Positions 55,555-63,520 of a DNA stretch of 64,000 bases are shown one piece after another. The stretch comes from Nocardioides soli (lineage in GTDB: Bacteria; Actinomycetota; Actinomycetes; Propionibacteriales; Nocardioidaceae). The notes under the pieces are model-generated. The model saw only the letters and a program-made list of their open reading frames with translations. It made no database searches and was not told the origin of the DNA. Each line of letters opens with the position of its first letter. Positions within the stretch are counted from its first letter, which is position 1. A program made the position numbers and the translations under genes. The DNA lies in contig NZ_JACHWR010000003.1 in assembly GCF_014191495.1 (NCBI RefSeq), positions 682,501-746,500 on the forward strand, read 5' to 3'.

Positions 55555-56315
55555 CGCTCTTCGAGGTGGTCGCGATCCTGCTCGCCGGGATCGCGGCCGG
55601 CGGCATCAACACCCTGGTGGGCTCCGGGACCCTGATCACCTTCCCCACCCTGCTCGCCTTCGGGGTGCCGCCGGTCACGGCGAACGTCTCCAACACGATC
55701 GGCCTGGCCCCAGGGTCGCTGTCCGGGGCGATCGGCTACCGCCGCGAGCTGAGCGGGCAGCGCTCGCGGGTGCTGCGGCTGAGCGTGGCATCGCTGATCG
55801 GTGGCCTGCTGGGCGCGGTCCTGCTGCTGGTGCTGCCGTCGAGCGCCTTCGAGGCGATCGTGCCCGCGCTGATCCTGCTCGGACTGGTGCTGGTGATCTT
55901 CCAGCCGCGGATCGCGGCCTGGGTCGCGCGCCGCCACGAGTCGGTCGGCGGGTTGCCCCACCACGGCGCCTGGTGGGTGCGGCCGGGCGTGCTGGGCGCG
56001 GGCATGTACGGCGGCTACTTCGGCGCCGCCCAGGGCGTGTTGCTGATGGCCGTGCTCGGCATCGGCATCGACGAGGACCTGCAGAGCCTGAACGCCATCA
56101 AGAACGTGCTCTCCGCGATCGTGAACGCCGTCGCGGGCCTGACCTTCGCGTTCGTCGCCGACGTCGACTGGTGGATCGTGCTGCTGATCGGCGTCGGATC
56201 GGCCATCGGCGGCCAGCTGGGCGCCACCGTGGGCCGGCGCCTCCCACCGCTCGGGCTGCGGATCGTGATCGTGCTGGTCGGCACCGTCGCGCTGGCCGTC
56301 TTCATGCTCGGCTGA
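55551..56315 (+). CDS. TauE/SafE-family membrane transporter
   Basis: The 254-residue polytopic protein has the DUF81 layout: GGINTLVGSGTLITFPTLLAFGVPPVTAN near the start and a second GAGMYGGYFGAAQGVL half-repeat motif. This family exports sulfite, sulfoacetate or related organosulfur compounds, but substrates vary. The GTG overlaps the SPFH stop as GTGA. Confidence 0.87.
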   Translation: MTLFEVVAILLAGIAAGGINTLVGSGTLITFPTLLAFGVPPVTANVSNTIGLAPGSLSGAIGYRRELSGQRSRVLRLSVASLIGGLLGAVLLLVLPSSAFEAIVPALILLGLVLVIFQPRIAAWVARRHESVGGLPHHGAWWVRPGVLGAGMYGGYFGAAQGVLLMAVLGIGIDEDLQSLNAIKNVLSAIVNAVAGLTFAFVADVDWWIVLLIGVGSAIGGQLGATVGRRLPPLGLRIVIVLVGTVALAVFMLG

Positions 56316-56324
56316 GCAGGCGCC

Positions 56325-56684
56325 TCAGCGTCGCAGGAGTCCCACGACCCCCGACCCGATGGCGCCGACGGCCGGGCCGATCAGAGTCATCGCGGTCTTG
56401 CGGGAGATCGAACCGTCGCGCATCGCGAGGTAGCCGGTGGCCGCGTCGGCGGCGTCGACGAGCACGCCCAGGCCGATCAGCCCGCGCTGCGCCCGGCGAC
56501 CACGGGCGAGCAACGTCACCGCTCCGAGCGCCACCTCGCGGGAGCCGAACAGCCGGAGCACGTAGGGGACCTGCGGGTTGCCCACCGGGTCGAGCTGGAA
56601 GGTCCGCGCGGCGAGCTCGGGCTTCGCGAGCGCCGCCACGCCGACGGCGATGCGTCCCAGGGAGAGGCCGATCACAGGGTTCAT
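56325..56684 (-). CDS. Small membrane protein of unknown function
   Basis: The 119-residue protein has about three to four hydrophobic segments, including LIGPAVGAIGSGVVGLLRR at the C-terminus. It may belong to a DUF4267-like group of small membrane proteins; this is tentative. A TAGCGT -10 box ends 7 bases before the ATG at 56684. Convergent with the TauE gene, 9 bases away. Confidence 0.6.
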   Translation of the reverse strand: MNPVIGLSLGRIAVGVAALAKPELAARTFQLDPVGNPQVPYVLRLFGSREVALGAVTLLARGRRAQRGLIGLGVLVDAADAATGYLAMRDGSISRKTAMTLIGPAVGAIGSGVVGLLRR

Positions 56685-56691
56685 GCCGTGC

Positions 56692-56697
56692 ACGCTA
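56692..56697 (-). promoter_or_regulatory. Leaderless -10 box at 56692
   Basis: TAGCGT on the minus strand ends 7 bases before the ATG at 56684. Confidence 0.4.
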
Positions 56698-56733
56698 GCG
56701 GTCGTCAGCCCGCCGACGTGGCACGCTCGCCCC

Positions 56734-57393
56734 ATGGACCTGTACGACGTGATGCGCTCGACCGCCGCGGTGCGGGAGTTCACCGACGAGCCGCTGCCCG
56801 ACGAGACCCTGCACCGGATGCTCGACGCGGCCCGCTTCGCCCCGAGCGGGGGCAACCGCCAGGGGACCCGCGTGATCGTGGTGCGTGACGGAGCAACGCG
56901 CGGCCGGCTCGCCGAGCTCAACGAGCCCGCCGTACGCCGCTACGTCGCCCAGATCAAGGCCGGCCAGAGCCCCTGGAACCCGCTGGAGGCGCCGCTCCCG
57001 AGCGCCGAGGAGATCGAGGCGACCGCGGTCCCGGAGCAGTTCACCAGGCCGGTGCTCACCGCCGCCGCCGTGCTCGTCGTCTGCGTCGACCTCGGGGTCG
57101 TGGCCGCGATGGACCAGCACCTCGACCGGATCGGCCTGGTCGGCGGCGCGTCCGTCTACCCGCTGGTCTGGAACATCCTGCTCGCGGCCCGCGCGGAGGG
57201 CTTCGGCGGCACGATCACCACCATGGCGGTCGCCGAGGAGCCAGCGGTCCGCGAGCTGCTCGGCATCCCGCCGCAGTACGCCGTGGCCGCCGTGCTCCCG
57301 CTCGGCCGTCCGGTCCAGCAGGTGACGCGGCTGCGGCGCCGACCGGTCGAGGACTTCGTCACCCGCGACCGCTTCGACGGCGAGGCGTTCTGA
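56734..57393 (+). CDS. Nitroreductase family protein
   Basis: The 219-residue protein has the FMN-binding nitroreductase start (RSTAAVREFTDEPLPDETLHRMLDAARFAPSGGN) and an active-site LLAARAEGFGGTIT region. It probably reduces quinones, nitro compounds or flavin-linked substrates. Convergent with the hydrolase gene, 19 bases away. Confidence 0.87.
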   Translation: MDLYDVMRSTAAVREFTDEPLPDETLHRMLDAARFAPSGGNRQGTRVIVVRDGATRGRLAELNEPAVRRYVAQIKAGQSPWNPLEAPLPSAEEIEATAVPEQFTRPVLTAAAVLVVCVDLGVVAAMDQHLDRIGLVGGASVYPLVWNILLAARAEGFGGTITTMAVAEEPAVRELLGIPPQYAVAAVLPLGRPVQQVTRLRRRPVEDFVTRDRFDGEAF

Positions 57394-57412
57394 CGCCGGC
57401 CCGCGTGGGCCG

Positions 57413-58384
57413 TCACCCGACGTACGTCGACAGCCAGCGGCCGATCTCGGCGTAGGCCTTCGCGCGGGGCTCGGGGAGCGAGAGGATCACGTCGTGCCGG
57501 GCGCCCTCGACCGCCACGTAGGTGACGTGGCCGCCGAGCGCGGTGGCCCACTGTCGGATCTGCGGCACCTCGAGCACGATGTCGAAGTTGTGCGCGTCGG
57601 GGCCCATCTCGTGGGGCCAGCGGGTGCCCGACGACGACAGCACGAGCGCCGGGCAGCCGACCTCGAGGCCGGTGTGCAGCTCGTCGTGCCCGAGTCGGAT
57701 CGCGCGCAGCCACCCGAAGGTCACCGGAAAGGAGTCGAGCGGCTTCCAGTCGGTGTTGAACATCCACTCGCCGGCGTGGTCGGCGTGCAGGCTGCGGCCG
57801 TAGTGGCCCTCGACGGTGCGGGGGATCAGGCGCTTGGGCTGGCGCGCGCCCACCTGCTTGATCACCGAGGTGCCGAGCCCGCGGATCAGCGTGCCGCCCT
57901 GCATGTCGAGCCAGGGCGAGTTCAGGACCATGCCGGCCAGGCCCGGCCCGCGGTCGCGGCGCTCGTTGGCCCACAGCGCGACGATCAGGCCGCCCGTCGA
58001 GTGGGCGCTGATCACGACGTGGTCGTGGTCGTCGCGCTCGGTGACCCGCAGGTACGCCGCGTCGAGCTCGGGGAAGTGCTCGCGCAGGTCGGTGACGTAG
58101 TTGGGCGTCTGGTGCGGGAGCAGCGAGCGGCCGTACTTGCGCAGGTCGAGCGCGTAGAAGTCGTAGCCGCGCTCGTTCCACCACTCGGCGTACGCCGTCT
58201 GGAAGAAGTAGTCGCAGAAGCCGTGCACGTGCAGCACCGCCCGGCCCGTCGGCCGGGCCGCGCGGCGTACGACGAGCGTCGCGACGACCGGGCCCTCGTC
58301 GTCGGGCGGCAGGGTGATGGTCTCGGCGAGGTAGGGCTCGCCGAGCACGTCGGGGACCAGCTCGTCGAAGACGCTGCGACTCAT
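57413..58384 (-). CDS. Alpha/beta hydrolase (lysophospholipase-like)
   Basis: The 323-residue protein has the nucleophile elbow AHSTGG (His-Ser-Thr-Gly-Gly) and the FYALDLRKYGRS segment of monoglyceride-lipase-like hydrolases. The catalytic Asp is likely within PALVLSSSG and the His near EGARHDVI. It is the last gene of the leftward chain from 63.5 kb. Its ATG overlaps the TGA of a repeat-derived mini-ORF. Confidence 0.87.
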   Translation of the reverse strand: MSRSVFDELVPDVLGEPYLAETITLPPDDEGPVVATLVVRRAARPTGRAVLHVHGFCDYFFQTAYAEWWNERGYDFYALDLRKYGRSLLPHQTPNYVTDLREHFPELDAAYLRVTERDDHDHVVISAHSTGGLIVALWANERRDRGPGLAGMVLNSPWLDMQGGTLIRGLGTSVIKQVGARQPKRLIPRTVEGHYGRSLHADHAGEWMFNTDWKPLDSFPVTFGWLRAIRLGHDELHTGLEVGCPALVLSSSGTRWPHEMGPDAHNFDIVLEVPQIRQWATALGGHVTYVAVEGARHDVILSLPEPRAKAYAEIGRWLSTYVG

Positions 58385-58458
58385 CCGAGGTCCCCGCGGA
58401 TTGGTGGGGCGGAGGAGCGCAGCGGGGGAGCAACGCGATTCCGTGGGGTGGGGCTCAT
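58381..58458 (-). CDS. Repeat-derived 25-codon mini-ORF between GDPD and hydrolase genes
   Basis: The frame starts at ATGAGCC, overlapping the GDPD stop as ATGA, and ends RGDLG with a TGA overlapping the hydrolase ATG (ATGAGTC). The ATGAG flanks are direct repeats. The DNA shares CACCCCACG, CTCCCCCGCTGCGCTCCTCCG and CCGCGGGGACC with the inserts upstream of opcA and the ABC-F gene. Confidence 0.4.
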   Translation of the reverse strand: MSPTPRNRVAPPLRSSAPPIRGDLG

Positions 58459-59156
58459 GGCGAGAGTCTCTCAGGACGACGCAGTCGCAGGGCCAGGTCG
58501 GGGTTGTTCGTGGTGACCAGCCAGGCTCGGCCGGTGCGGGTCCAGTGCCGCAGCGACGGCGCGGTGTCGACGGTCCACACCAGCAGCGGCAGCCCGTGGT
58601 TGCGGGCGAACCGGGCCACGGTCAGCCGGGCCAGCCAGTGGTGCGCGACCACGACGTTGGCCCGCGAGTGGCGGTAGCGCACCCGCGGGAAGAACTCCGA
58701 GAGCCGCACCCGCACCTGTCGCAGCACCGGGAAGCCGGACACCCCCCGCCCCAGCGACAGCCCGACGAGCAGCGCCGGGGCGTGCACGTCCGACCAGGCG
58801 CGGATCGCCGTCACCGATCGGTCCTCGAGCGTGGTGACGACCAGCCGGTCGGTGCCGAGTCGGTCGACGGCGTGGGCGACCGCGTCGACGCAGCCGTCGT
58901 GGAACTTCAGGTCGAGGTGGGCCCGCCCGCGCCCGGCGAGCACCTCGAGCACCTCGTCGTACGTCGTGGCGTCCGGCGGCGCGACCGCGACCGGATCGTG
59001 GGCCAGCACCAGCGAGCCGTCGGCGCAGCGCTGCACGTCGAACTCGACGTAGTCGACGCCGAGCCGCAGCGCGTGCTCGACCTGCTCGATCGTGAGGCAG
59101 CGGTGGGCGCTGACCAGCACCGGGTCGCGCCGCTGACGGCGTCGGGAGGGGATCAT
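58455..59156 (-). CDS. Glycerophosphodiester phosphodiesterase-family protein
   Basis: The 233-residue protein has the GDPD barrel motifs HRC (instead of the usual HRG), VDYVEFDVQR with the metal-binding Glu and Asp, LAHDP, and LDLKF. The Gly-to-Cys change at HRG leaves the catalytic His and metal ligands in place. It would hydrolyse glycerophosphodiesters. The ATG at 59156 overlaps the stop of the amidotransferase-fold gene as ATGA. Confidence 0.85.
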   Translation of the reverse strand: MIPSRRRQRRDPVLVSAHRCLTIEQVEHALRLGVDYVEFDVQRCADGSLVLAHDPVAVAPPDATTYDEVLEVLAGRGRAHLDLKFHDGCVDAVAHAVDRLGTDRLVVTTLEDRSVTAIRAWSDVHAPALLVGLSLGRGVSGFPVLRQVRVRLSEFFPRVRYRHSRANVVVAHHWLARLTVARFARNHGLPLLVWTVDTAPSLRHWTRTGRAWLVTTNNPDLALRLRRPERLSP

Positions 59157-59866
59157 CGGCACTCAGCGTAGGCGGCGGCCGCGCGCACTAGGCCGGCCAG
59201 CAGCCCGACGTCGGCCGCGGTCTCGGGGTGCCACTGCACCCCGACGCAGAAGCGGTCGCCCGGCGCCTCCATCGCCTCCAGCGTGCCGTCGGCCGCGTGC
59301 GCGGTGGCCCCGAACCCGGGATGGGTGCGCACCGCCTGGTGGTGGTGGCAGTTGACCGCGAGCCGGTCGCCGACCAGCGCCGCGATCCGGCTGCCGGCCG
59401 TGGTCGCCACCTCGATCGCGCCGAACTCGTCGCCGCCGGGGGAGTGCCGCTCGTGGTCGACGAGGTCCGGCAGGTGCTGGTCGAGCGCGCCGCCCGCGTG
59501 CACCGCCATCACCTGCATGCCGCGACAGACGCCGAGCACCGGCAGCCCGACCGCGTCCGCGGCGGCCAGCAGCGCCAGCTCCCACGCGTCGCGGTCGGGG
59601 CGCCAGCCGGCCGTGCGGGCGTGCGCCTCGGCGTCGTACCGTGCCGGGTCGACGTCGGCGCCGCCGCTGATCACCAGGCCGTCGATGCGGGCGACGACGG
59701 CGTCGGCGGCCCCGACGCCGGCCGTCGGCGGCAGCAGCACCGGTACGCCGCCGGTCGCCTCGACCGCGACGGCGTACTGGCTCGGCAGCACGTCGGCGGT
59801 CTGGTTCCAGACGCCCCAGGCCGCCCTCTCGCGGTAGGTGCTCAGGCCGATGACCGGAGTCGTCAT
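59153..59866 (-). CDS. Gamma-glutamyl-GABA hydrolase (PuuD-like class I amidotransferase fold)
   Basis: The 237-residue protein has the nucleophile elbow GVCRGMQVM, and HPE in VQWHPETAA, completing the Cys-His-Glu triad. The start (PVIGLSTYRERAAWGVW) and ISGGADVDPARY match the gamma-glutamyl-gamma-aminobutyrate hydrolase group. It fits the upstream GS-like ligase and aldehyde dehydrogenase. Start overlaps the SDR stop by 1 base. Confidence 0.9.
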   Translation of the reverse strand: MTTPVIGLSTYRERAAWGVWNQTADVLPSQYAVAVEATGGVPVLLPPTAGVGAADAVVARIDGLVISGGADVDPARYDAEAHARTAGWRPDRDAWELALLAAADAVGLPVLGVCRGMQVMAVHAGGALDQHLPDLVDHERHSPGGDEFGAIEVATTAGSRIAALVGDRLAVNCHHHQAVRTHPGFGATAHAADGTLEAMEAPGDRFCVGVQWHPETAADVGLLAGLVRAAAAYAECR

Positions 59867-60645
59867 CAGAGGGGGGTGACGTAGGCCCCGGAGATGCCGC
59901 CGTCGACCAGGAACGTGGTTGCGGTCATGAAGGACGAGTCGTCGGAGGCCAGGAAGAGCACCGCCGCGGCCATCTCCTCCGGCTCGCCGAAGCGGCCCAT
60001 CGGCACGTGCACGAGCCGGCGGGCCGCGCGCTCGGCGTCGGCCGCGAAGAGCTCCTGGAGCAGCGGCGTGTTGACGGGGCCCGGGCAGAGCGCGTTGACC
60101 CGCACCCCCTGGCGCGCGAACTGCACGCCGAGCTCGCGGGTCATCGACAGCACCCCGCCCTTGGACGCCGAGTAGGAGATCTGCGACGTCGCCGCACCCA
60201 TCACCGCCACGAACGACGCGGTGTTGATGATCGAGCCCCGGCCCTGCTCGAGCATGTAGGGGAGCGCCGCCTTGCAGCACAGGTACACCGAGGTCAGGTT
60301 GACCTCCTGCACGCGCCGCCAGGCGTCGAGGTCGGTGTCGAGGATCGAGTCGTCCTCCGGCGGGCTGATGCCGGCGTTGTTGAACGCGATGTCGACCGAC
60401 CCGTAGGTGTCCGCGGCGGTCCGGAACAGCGCGTCGACCTGCTCCTGGGAGGTGACGTCGACGTGCACGTACGTCGCGACGTCGGCCCCGCCGAGCTCCT
60501 CGACCAGCGTCCCGCCGCGGGCGTCGTCGATGTCGCCGATGACGACCTTGGCGCCCTCCGCGACGAAGCGCCGGACGGTCGCCAGGCCGATGCCCGAGCA
60601 GCCGCCGGTGACGACCGCGACCCGGTCCTGGATGCGTCCTGCCAT
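59866..60645 (-). CDS. Short-chain dehydrogenase/reductase
   Basis: The 259-residue SDR has TGGCSGIGLATVRRF, NNAGISPPEDD, catalytic Ser in NTASFVAVMG, and YSASKGG with Tyr/Lys. Substrate unknown; in this operon it might oxidise an alcohol or amine-derived intermediate. A GAAGGAG ribosome-binding site precedes the ATG. The 90-bp hairpin repeat separates it from the aldehyde dehydrogenase gene. Confidence 0.9.
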   Translation of the reverse strand: MAGRIQDRVAVVTGGCSGIGLATVRRFVAEGAKVVIGDIDDARGGTLVEELGGADVATYVHVDVTSQEQVDALFRTAADTYGSVDIAFNNAGISPPEDDSILDTDLDAWRRVQEVNLTSVYLCCKAALPYMLEQGRGSIINTASFVAVMGAATSQISYSASKGGVLSMTRELGVQFARQGVRVNALCPGPVNTPLLQELFAADAERAARRLVHVPMGRFGEPEEMAAAVLFLASDDSSFMTATTFLVDGGISGAYVTPL

Positions 60646-60662
60646 GGTGACTCCTTCGTCGA

Positions 60663-60752
60663 GGTGGTTTCGAGGCTCAGGCCTGGCGGCCTTCGCACCT
60701 CAACCACCGCCACGGTGGTTGAGGTGCGAGCGAAGCGAGCCTCGAAACCACC
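60663..60752. repeat. Nested hairpin repeat, 90 bp, between aldehyde dehydrogenase and SDR genes
   Basis: Outer arms GGTGGTTTCGAGGCTC (60663-60678) and GAGCCTCGAAACCACC (60737-60752) are perfect 16-bp complements. The inner hairpin, CACCTCAACCACC (60696-60708) with GGTGGTTGAGGTG (60714-60726), is also perfect with a 5-base loop. GCGAAGC lies in the right arm. This is the cleanest copy of the family. Confidence 0.8.
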
Positions 60753-60759
60753 CCTTCTC

Positions 60760-62127
60760 CTAGTGGGCGATGAAGACGTTCTTCTCCTCGGTGAAGGCCA
60801 TCGGGGCGTCCGGGCCGAGCTCGCGGCCGAGCCCGGACTGCTTGTAGCCGCCGAACGGCGTCCAGTAGCGCACCGACGAGTGCGAGTTGACGCTCAGGTT
60901 GCCCGCCTCGACGGCCCGGGCGACGCGCAGCCCGCGGCCCAGATCGGTGGTGTAGATCGAGCCGGACAGGCCGTACTCCGTGTCGTTGGCCTTCGCGACC
61001 GCGTCGGCCTCGTCATCGAAGGGCATCACCGCCACGACCGGGCCGAAGACCTCCTCGCGCCAGATCCGCGTGGCCGGGTCGTCGACGGTCACCACTGAGG
61101 GGGACACCCAGAAGCCGTCCGACACCGGGCCGCCGGGCGTCGAGCCCGCGAACGCCACCTCGACCTCGTCGAGGTAGCCGAGGACGGACGCTCGCTGACG
61201 GGCGGAGATCAGTGGGCCCATCTCCGACGCCTCGTCGCCCGGGTCGAGCACCCGCAGCCCGGCGACGGCCGGCTCGAGGTGCGCGAGGAACTCGTCGTAC
61301 GCCGCGCGCTCGACGAGGATCCGCGAGCGCGCGCAGCAGTCCTGGCCCGCGTTGTCGAAGACCGCGTACGGCGCGCTCGCGGCCGCCGCGGCGATGTCGG
61401 CGTCCGCGAAGACGATGTTGGAGCTCTTGCCGCCGAGCTCGAGCGTCACCCGCTTCACCTGCTCGGCGCAGCCGGCCATGATCCGTTTGCCGACCTCGGT
61501 GGAGCCGGTGAAGCAGATCTTGCGCACCAGTGGGTGGGTCACGAACCGCTCTCCGACGACCGAGCCCTTGCCGGGGACCACGGTCAGCACGTGCTCGGGC
61601 AGTCCCGCGTCGAGGGCCAGCTCGCCGAGACGGATCGCGGTCAGCGGCGTGAGCTCGGCCGGCTTCAGCACGACGGTGTTGCCCGCGGCCAGCGCGGGGG
61701 CGAACCCCCAGCCCGCGATCGGCATCGGGAAGTTCCACGGCACGATGATCCCGACCACGCCCAGCGGCTCGTGGAACGTCACGTCGACGCCGCCGGGCAC
61801 CGGGATCTGCCGGCCGAAGAGCCGCTCCGGCGCCCCGGAGTAGTAGTTGAGGCAGTCGCGGACGTTGCCCGCCTCCCAGCGGGCGTTGCCCCAGGTGTGG
61901 CCGGCGTTGCGGACCTCGAGCTCGGCGAGCTCGTCGATGTGCGCGTCGACCACGGCGGCGAAGCGCCGCAGCAGCGCGGCGCGCTCACCCGGTGGCAGCG
62001 CCCGCCACGCCGGGAACGCCGCGTGGGCCGCCTCGATCGCCGCGTCCGCGTCCGCGACGGAGGCGAGCCGGACGTCGGTCACCGGTGTGGCGGTGGCCGG
62101 GTTGATGACGGTGTGGACGTCGGTCAC
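60760..62127 (-). CDS. NAD(P)-dependent aldehyde dehydrogenase
   Basis: The 455-residue ALDH has the Asn in VPWNFPM, the Glu in VTLELGGKSSNIVF and the catalytic Cys in NAGQDCCARSR (two adjacent cysteines). The YGLSGSIYTTDLGRGLRVA and PFGGYKQSGLGRELG segments are typical of betaine/GABA-aldehyde-type enzymes. In this operon the likely substrate is gamma-glutamyl-aminobutyraldehyde. The GTG at 62127 shares one base with the upstream stop. Confidence 0.93.
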   Translation of the reverse strand: MTDVHTVINPATATPVTDVRLASVADADAAIEAAHAAFPAWRALPPGERAALLRRFAAVVDAHIDELAELEVRNAGHTWGNARWEAGNVRDCLNYYSGAPERLFGRQIPVPGGVDVTFHEPLGVVGIIVPWNFPMPIAGWGFAPALAAGNTVVLKPAELTPLTAIRLGELALDAGLPEHVLTVVPGKGSVVGERFVTHPLVRKICFTGSTEVGKRIMAGCAEQVKRVTLELGGKSSNIVFADADIAAAAASAPYAVFDNAGQDCCARSRILVERAAYDEFLAHLEPAVAGLRVLDPGDEASEMGPLISARQRASVLGYLDEVEVAFAGSTPGGPVSDGFWVSPSVVTVDDPATRIWREEVFGPVVAVMPFDDEADAVAKANDTEYGLSGSIYTTDLGRGLRVARAVEAGNLSVNSHSSVRYWTPFGGYKQSGLGRELGPDAPMAFTEEKNVFIAH

Positions 62128-63497
62128 TACAGCCTCTCGAATCCTCGGAACAGCTCCCAATCGGTGACGGTCGCCTCGTAGGCGGCCAGCTCGACGTCGG
62201 CCATGTTGACGTAGTGGTCGACGACGTCGTCGCCCAGGCTGCAGCGCGCGATCTCCGACGACGCGAACGCGTCGCGGGCGGCGGCGAGCGTGTGTGGCAC
62301 CCGATCACGACCGGATGTGTAGGCGTTGCCGGCCAGCGGCGGCTCGAGCTCGAGGCCCTGCTCGATGCCGTGCAGGCCGCCGGCGAGCATCGCGGCGAGC
62401 GCGAGGTAGGGGTTCACGTCGGCACCCGGGATCCGGTTCTCCATCCGGGCCCCGGCGCCGTGGCCGACCAGGCGAACCGCGCAGGTGCGGTTGTCCAGGC
62501 CCCACGCGATCGTCGTGGGTGCGAACGAGCCGTCGGCGAACCGCTTGTAGGAGTTGATGTTCGGGGCGTAGAGGAGCGTGAAGTCGGCGGCGGAGGCGAG
62601 CACGCCCGCGACGAACTGGTCGTAGAGCGGCGTCCGGGCACCGTCCTTCCAGAACACCAGGTCGCCGTCCCGGCCGCGCAGCGACAGGTGGATGTGGCAG
62701 GAGCTGCCTTCGCGCTCGTCGTACTTCGCCATGAACGTGATCGCCTTGCCCTGCTGGGCTGCGATCTCCTTCGCGACGGTCTTGTAGACCACGTGATTGT
62801 CGGCCGTGGTCAGCGCGTCGGCATAGAGGAAACCGACCTCGTGCTGACCGAGGTTGCACTCGCCCTTGGCGCCCTCGACGTCGAGGCCCGCGTCGTACAT
62901 GGTGTTGCGGATCGCGCGCAGCAGCGGCTCGATGCGGGACGTCCCGAGGATCGAGTAGTCGACGTTGTACTGGTTGGCCGGCGTCAGGTCGCGGTAGCGC
63001 GCCTCGTGGGCAGCTTCGTACGACGTGTCGAACACGATGAACTCGAGCTCGGTGCCGGCGAGCGCCTGCCAGCCGTGCTCGGCGACCCGGTCGAGCTGGC
63101 GTCTCAGGATCGCGCGCGGCGACTGGGCGATGGGGGAGTGCGGACCGTCGTCGGTGGCCGGCCAGACCAGGTCGCACTGCACCATGGCGGTGGCCGGGTG
63201 GTGGGTGAGCAGCCGGATCGTGTCGGCGTCCAGGACGAACTCCATGTCGCCGTAGCCGTTCTCCCACGACGAGATGGCGTAGCCGCCGACGGTGTTCATG
63301 TCGACGTCGACGGCGAGCAGGTAGTTGCAGCCCTCGGTGCCGTCCTGCACCGCGACGTCGGCGAAGTAGCGGCCGTGCAGGCGCTTGCCCTGGAGCCGCC
63401 CCTGCATGTCGGTGAAGGCCACGACGACGGTGTCGATCTCGCCGTCGTCGATCAGCTCGAGCAGCTGGTCCATCGAGAGGTGCCGATCGTTGCGCAT
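62127..63497 (-). CDS. Glutamine synthetase-family ligase (gamma-glutamylpolyamine synthetase-like)
   Basis: The 456-residue protein has the GS catalytic fold: ELEFIVFDTS with metal-binding Glu, VEGAKGECNLGQHEVGF, SCHIHLSL and NRTCAVRLVG with ENRIPGADVNPYLALAAMLAGG. It lacks the adenylylation-loop pattern of GlnA and resembles PuuA/GlnA3-type enzymes that gamma-glutamylate polyamines or amines. A TGAGGAGACAG ribosome-binding site precedes the ATG at 63497. Confidence 0.9.
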   Translation of the reverse strand: MRNDRHLSMDQLLELIDDGEIDTVVVAFTDMQGRLQGKRLHGRYFADVAVQDGTEGCNYLLAVDVDMNTVGGYAISSWENGYGDMEFVLDADTIRLLTHHPATAMVQCDLVWPATDDGPHSPIAQSPRAILRRQLDRVAEHGWQALAGTELEFIVFDTSYEAAHEARYRDLTPANQYNVDYSILGTSRIEPLLRAIRNTMYDAGLDVEGAKGECNLGQHEVGFLYADALTTADNHVVYKTVAKEIAAQQGKAITFMAKYDEREGSSCHIHLSLRGRDGDLVFWKDGARTPLYDQFVAGVLASAADFTLLYAPNINSYKRFADGSFAPTTIAWGLDNRTCAVRLVGHGAGARMENRIPGADVNPYLALAAMLAGGLHGIEQGLELEPPLAGNAYTSGRDRVPHTLAAARDAFASSEIARCSLGDDVVDHYVNMADVELAAYEATVTDWELFRGFERL

Positions 63498-63520
63498 CTG
63501 TCTCCTCAGTCGTCCACGTC

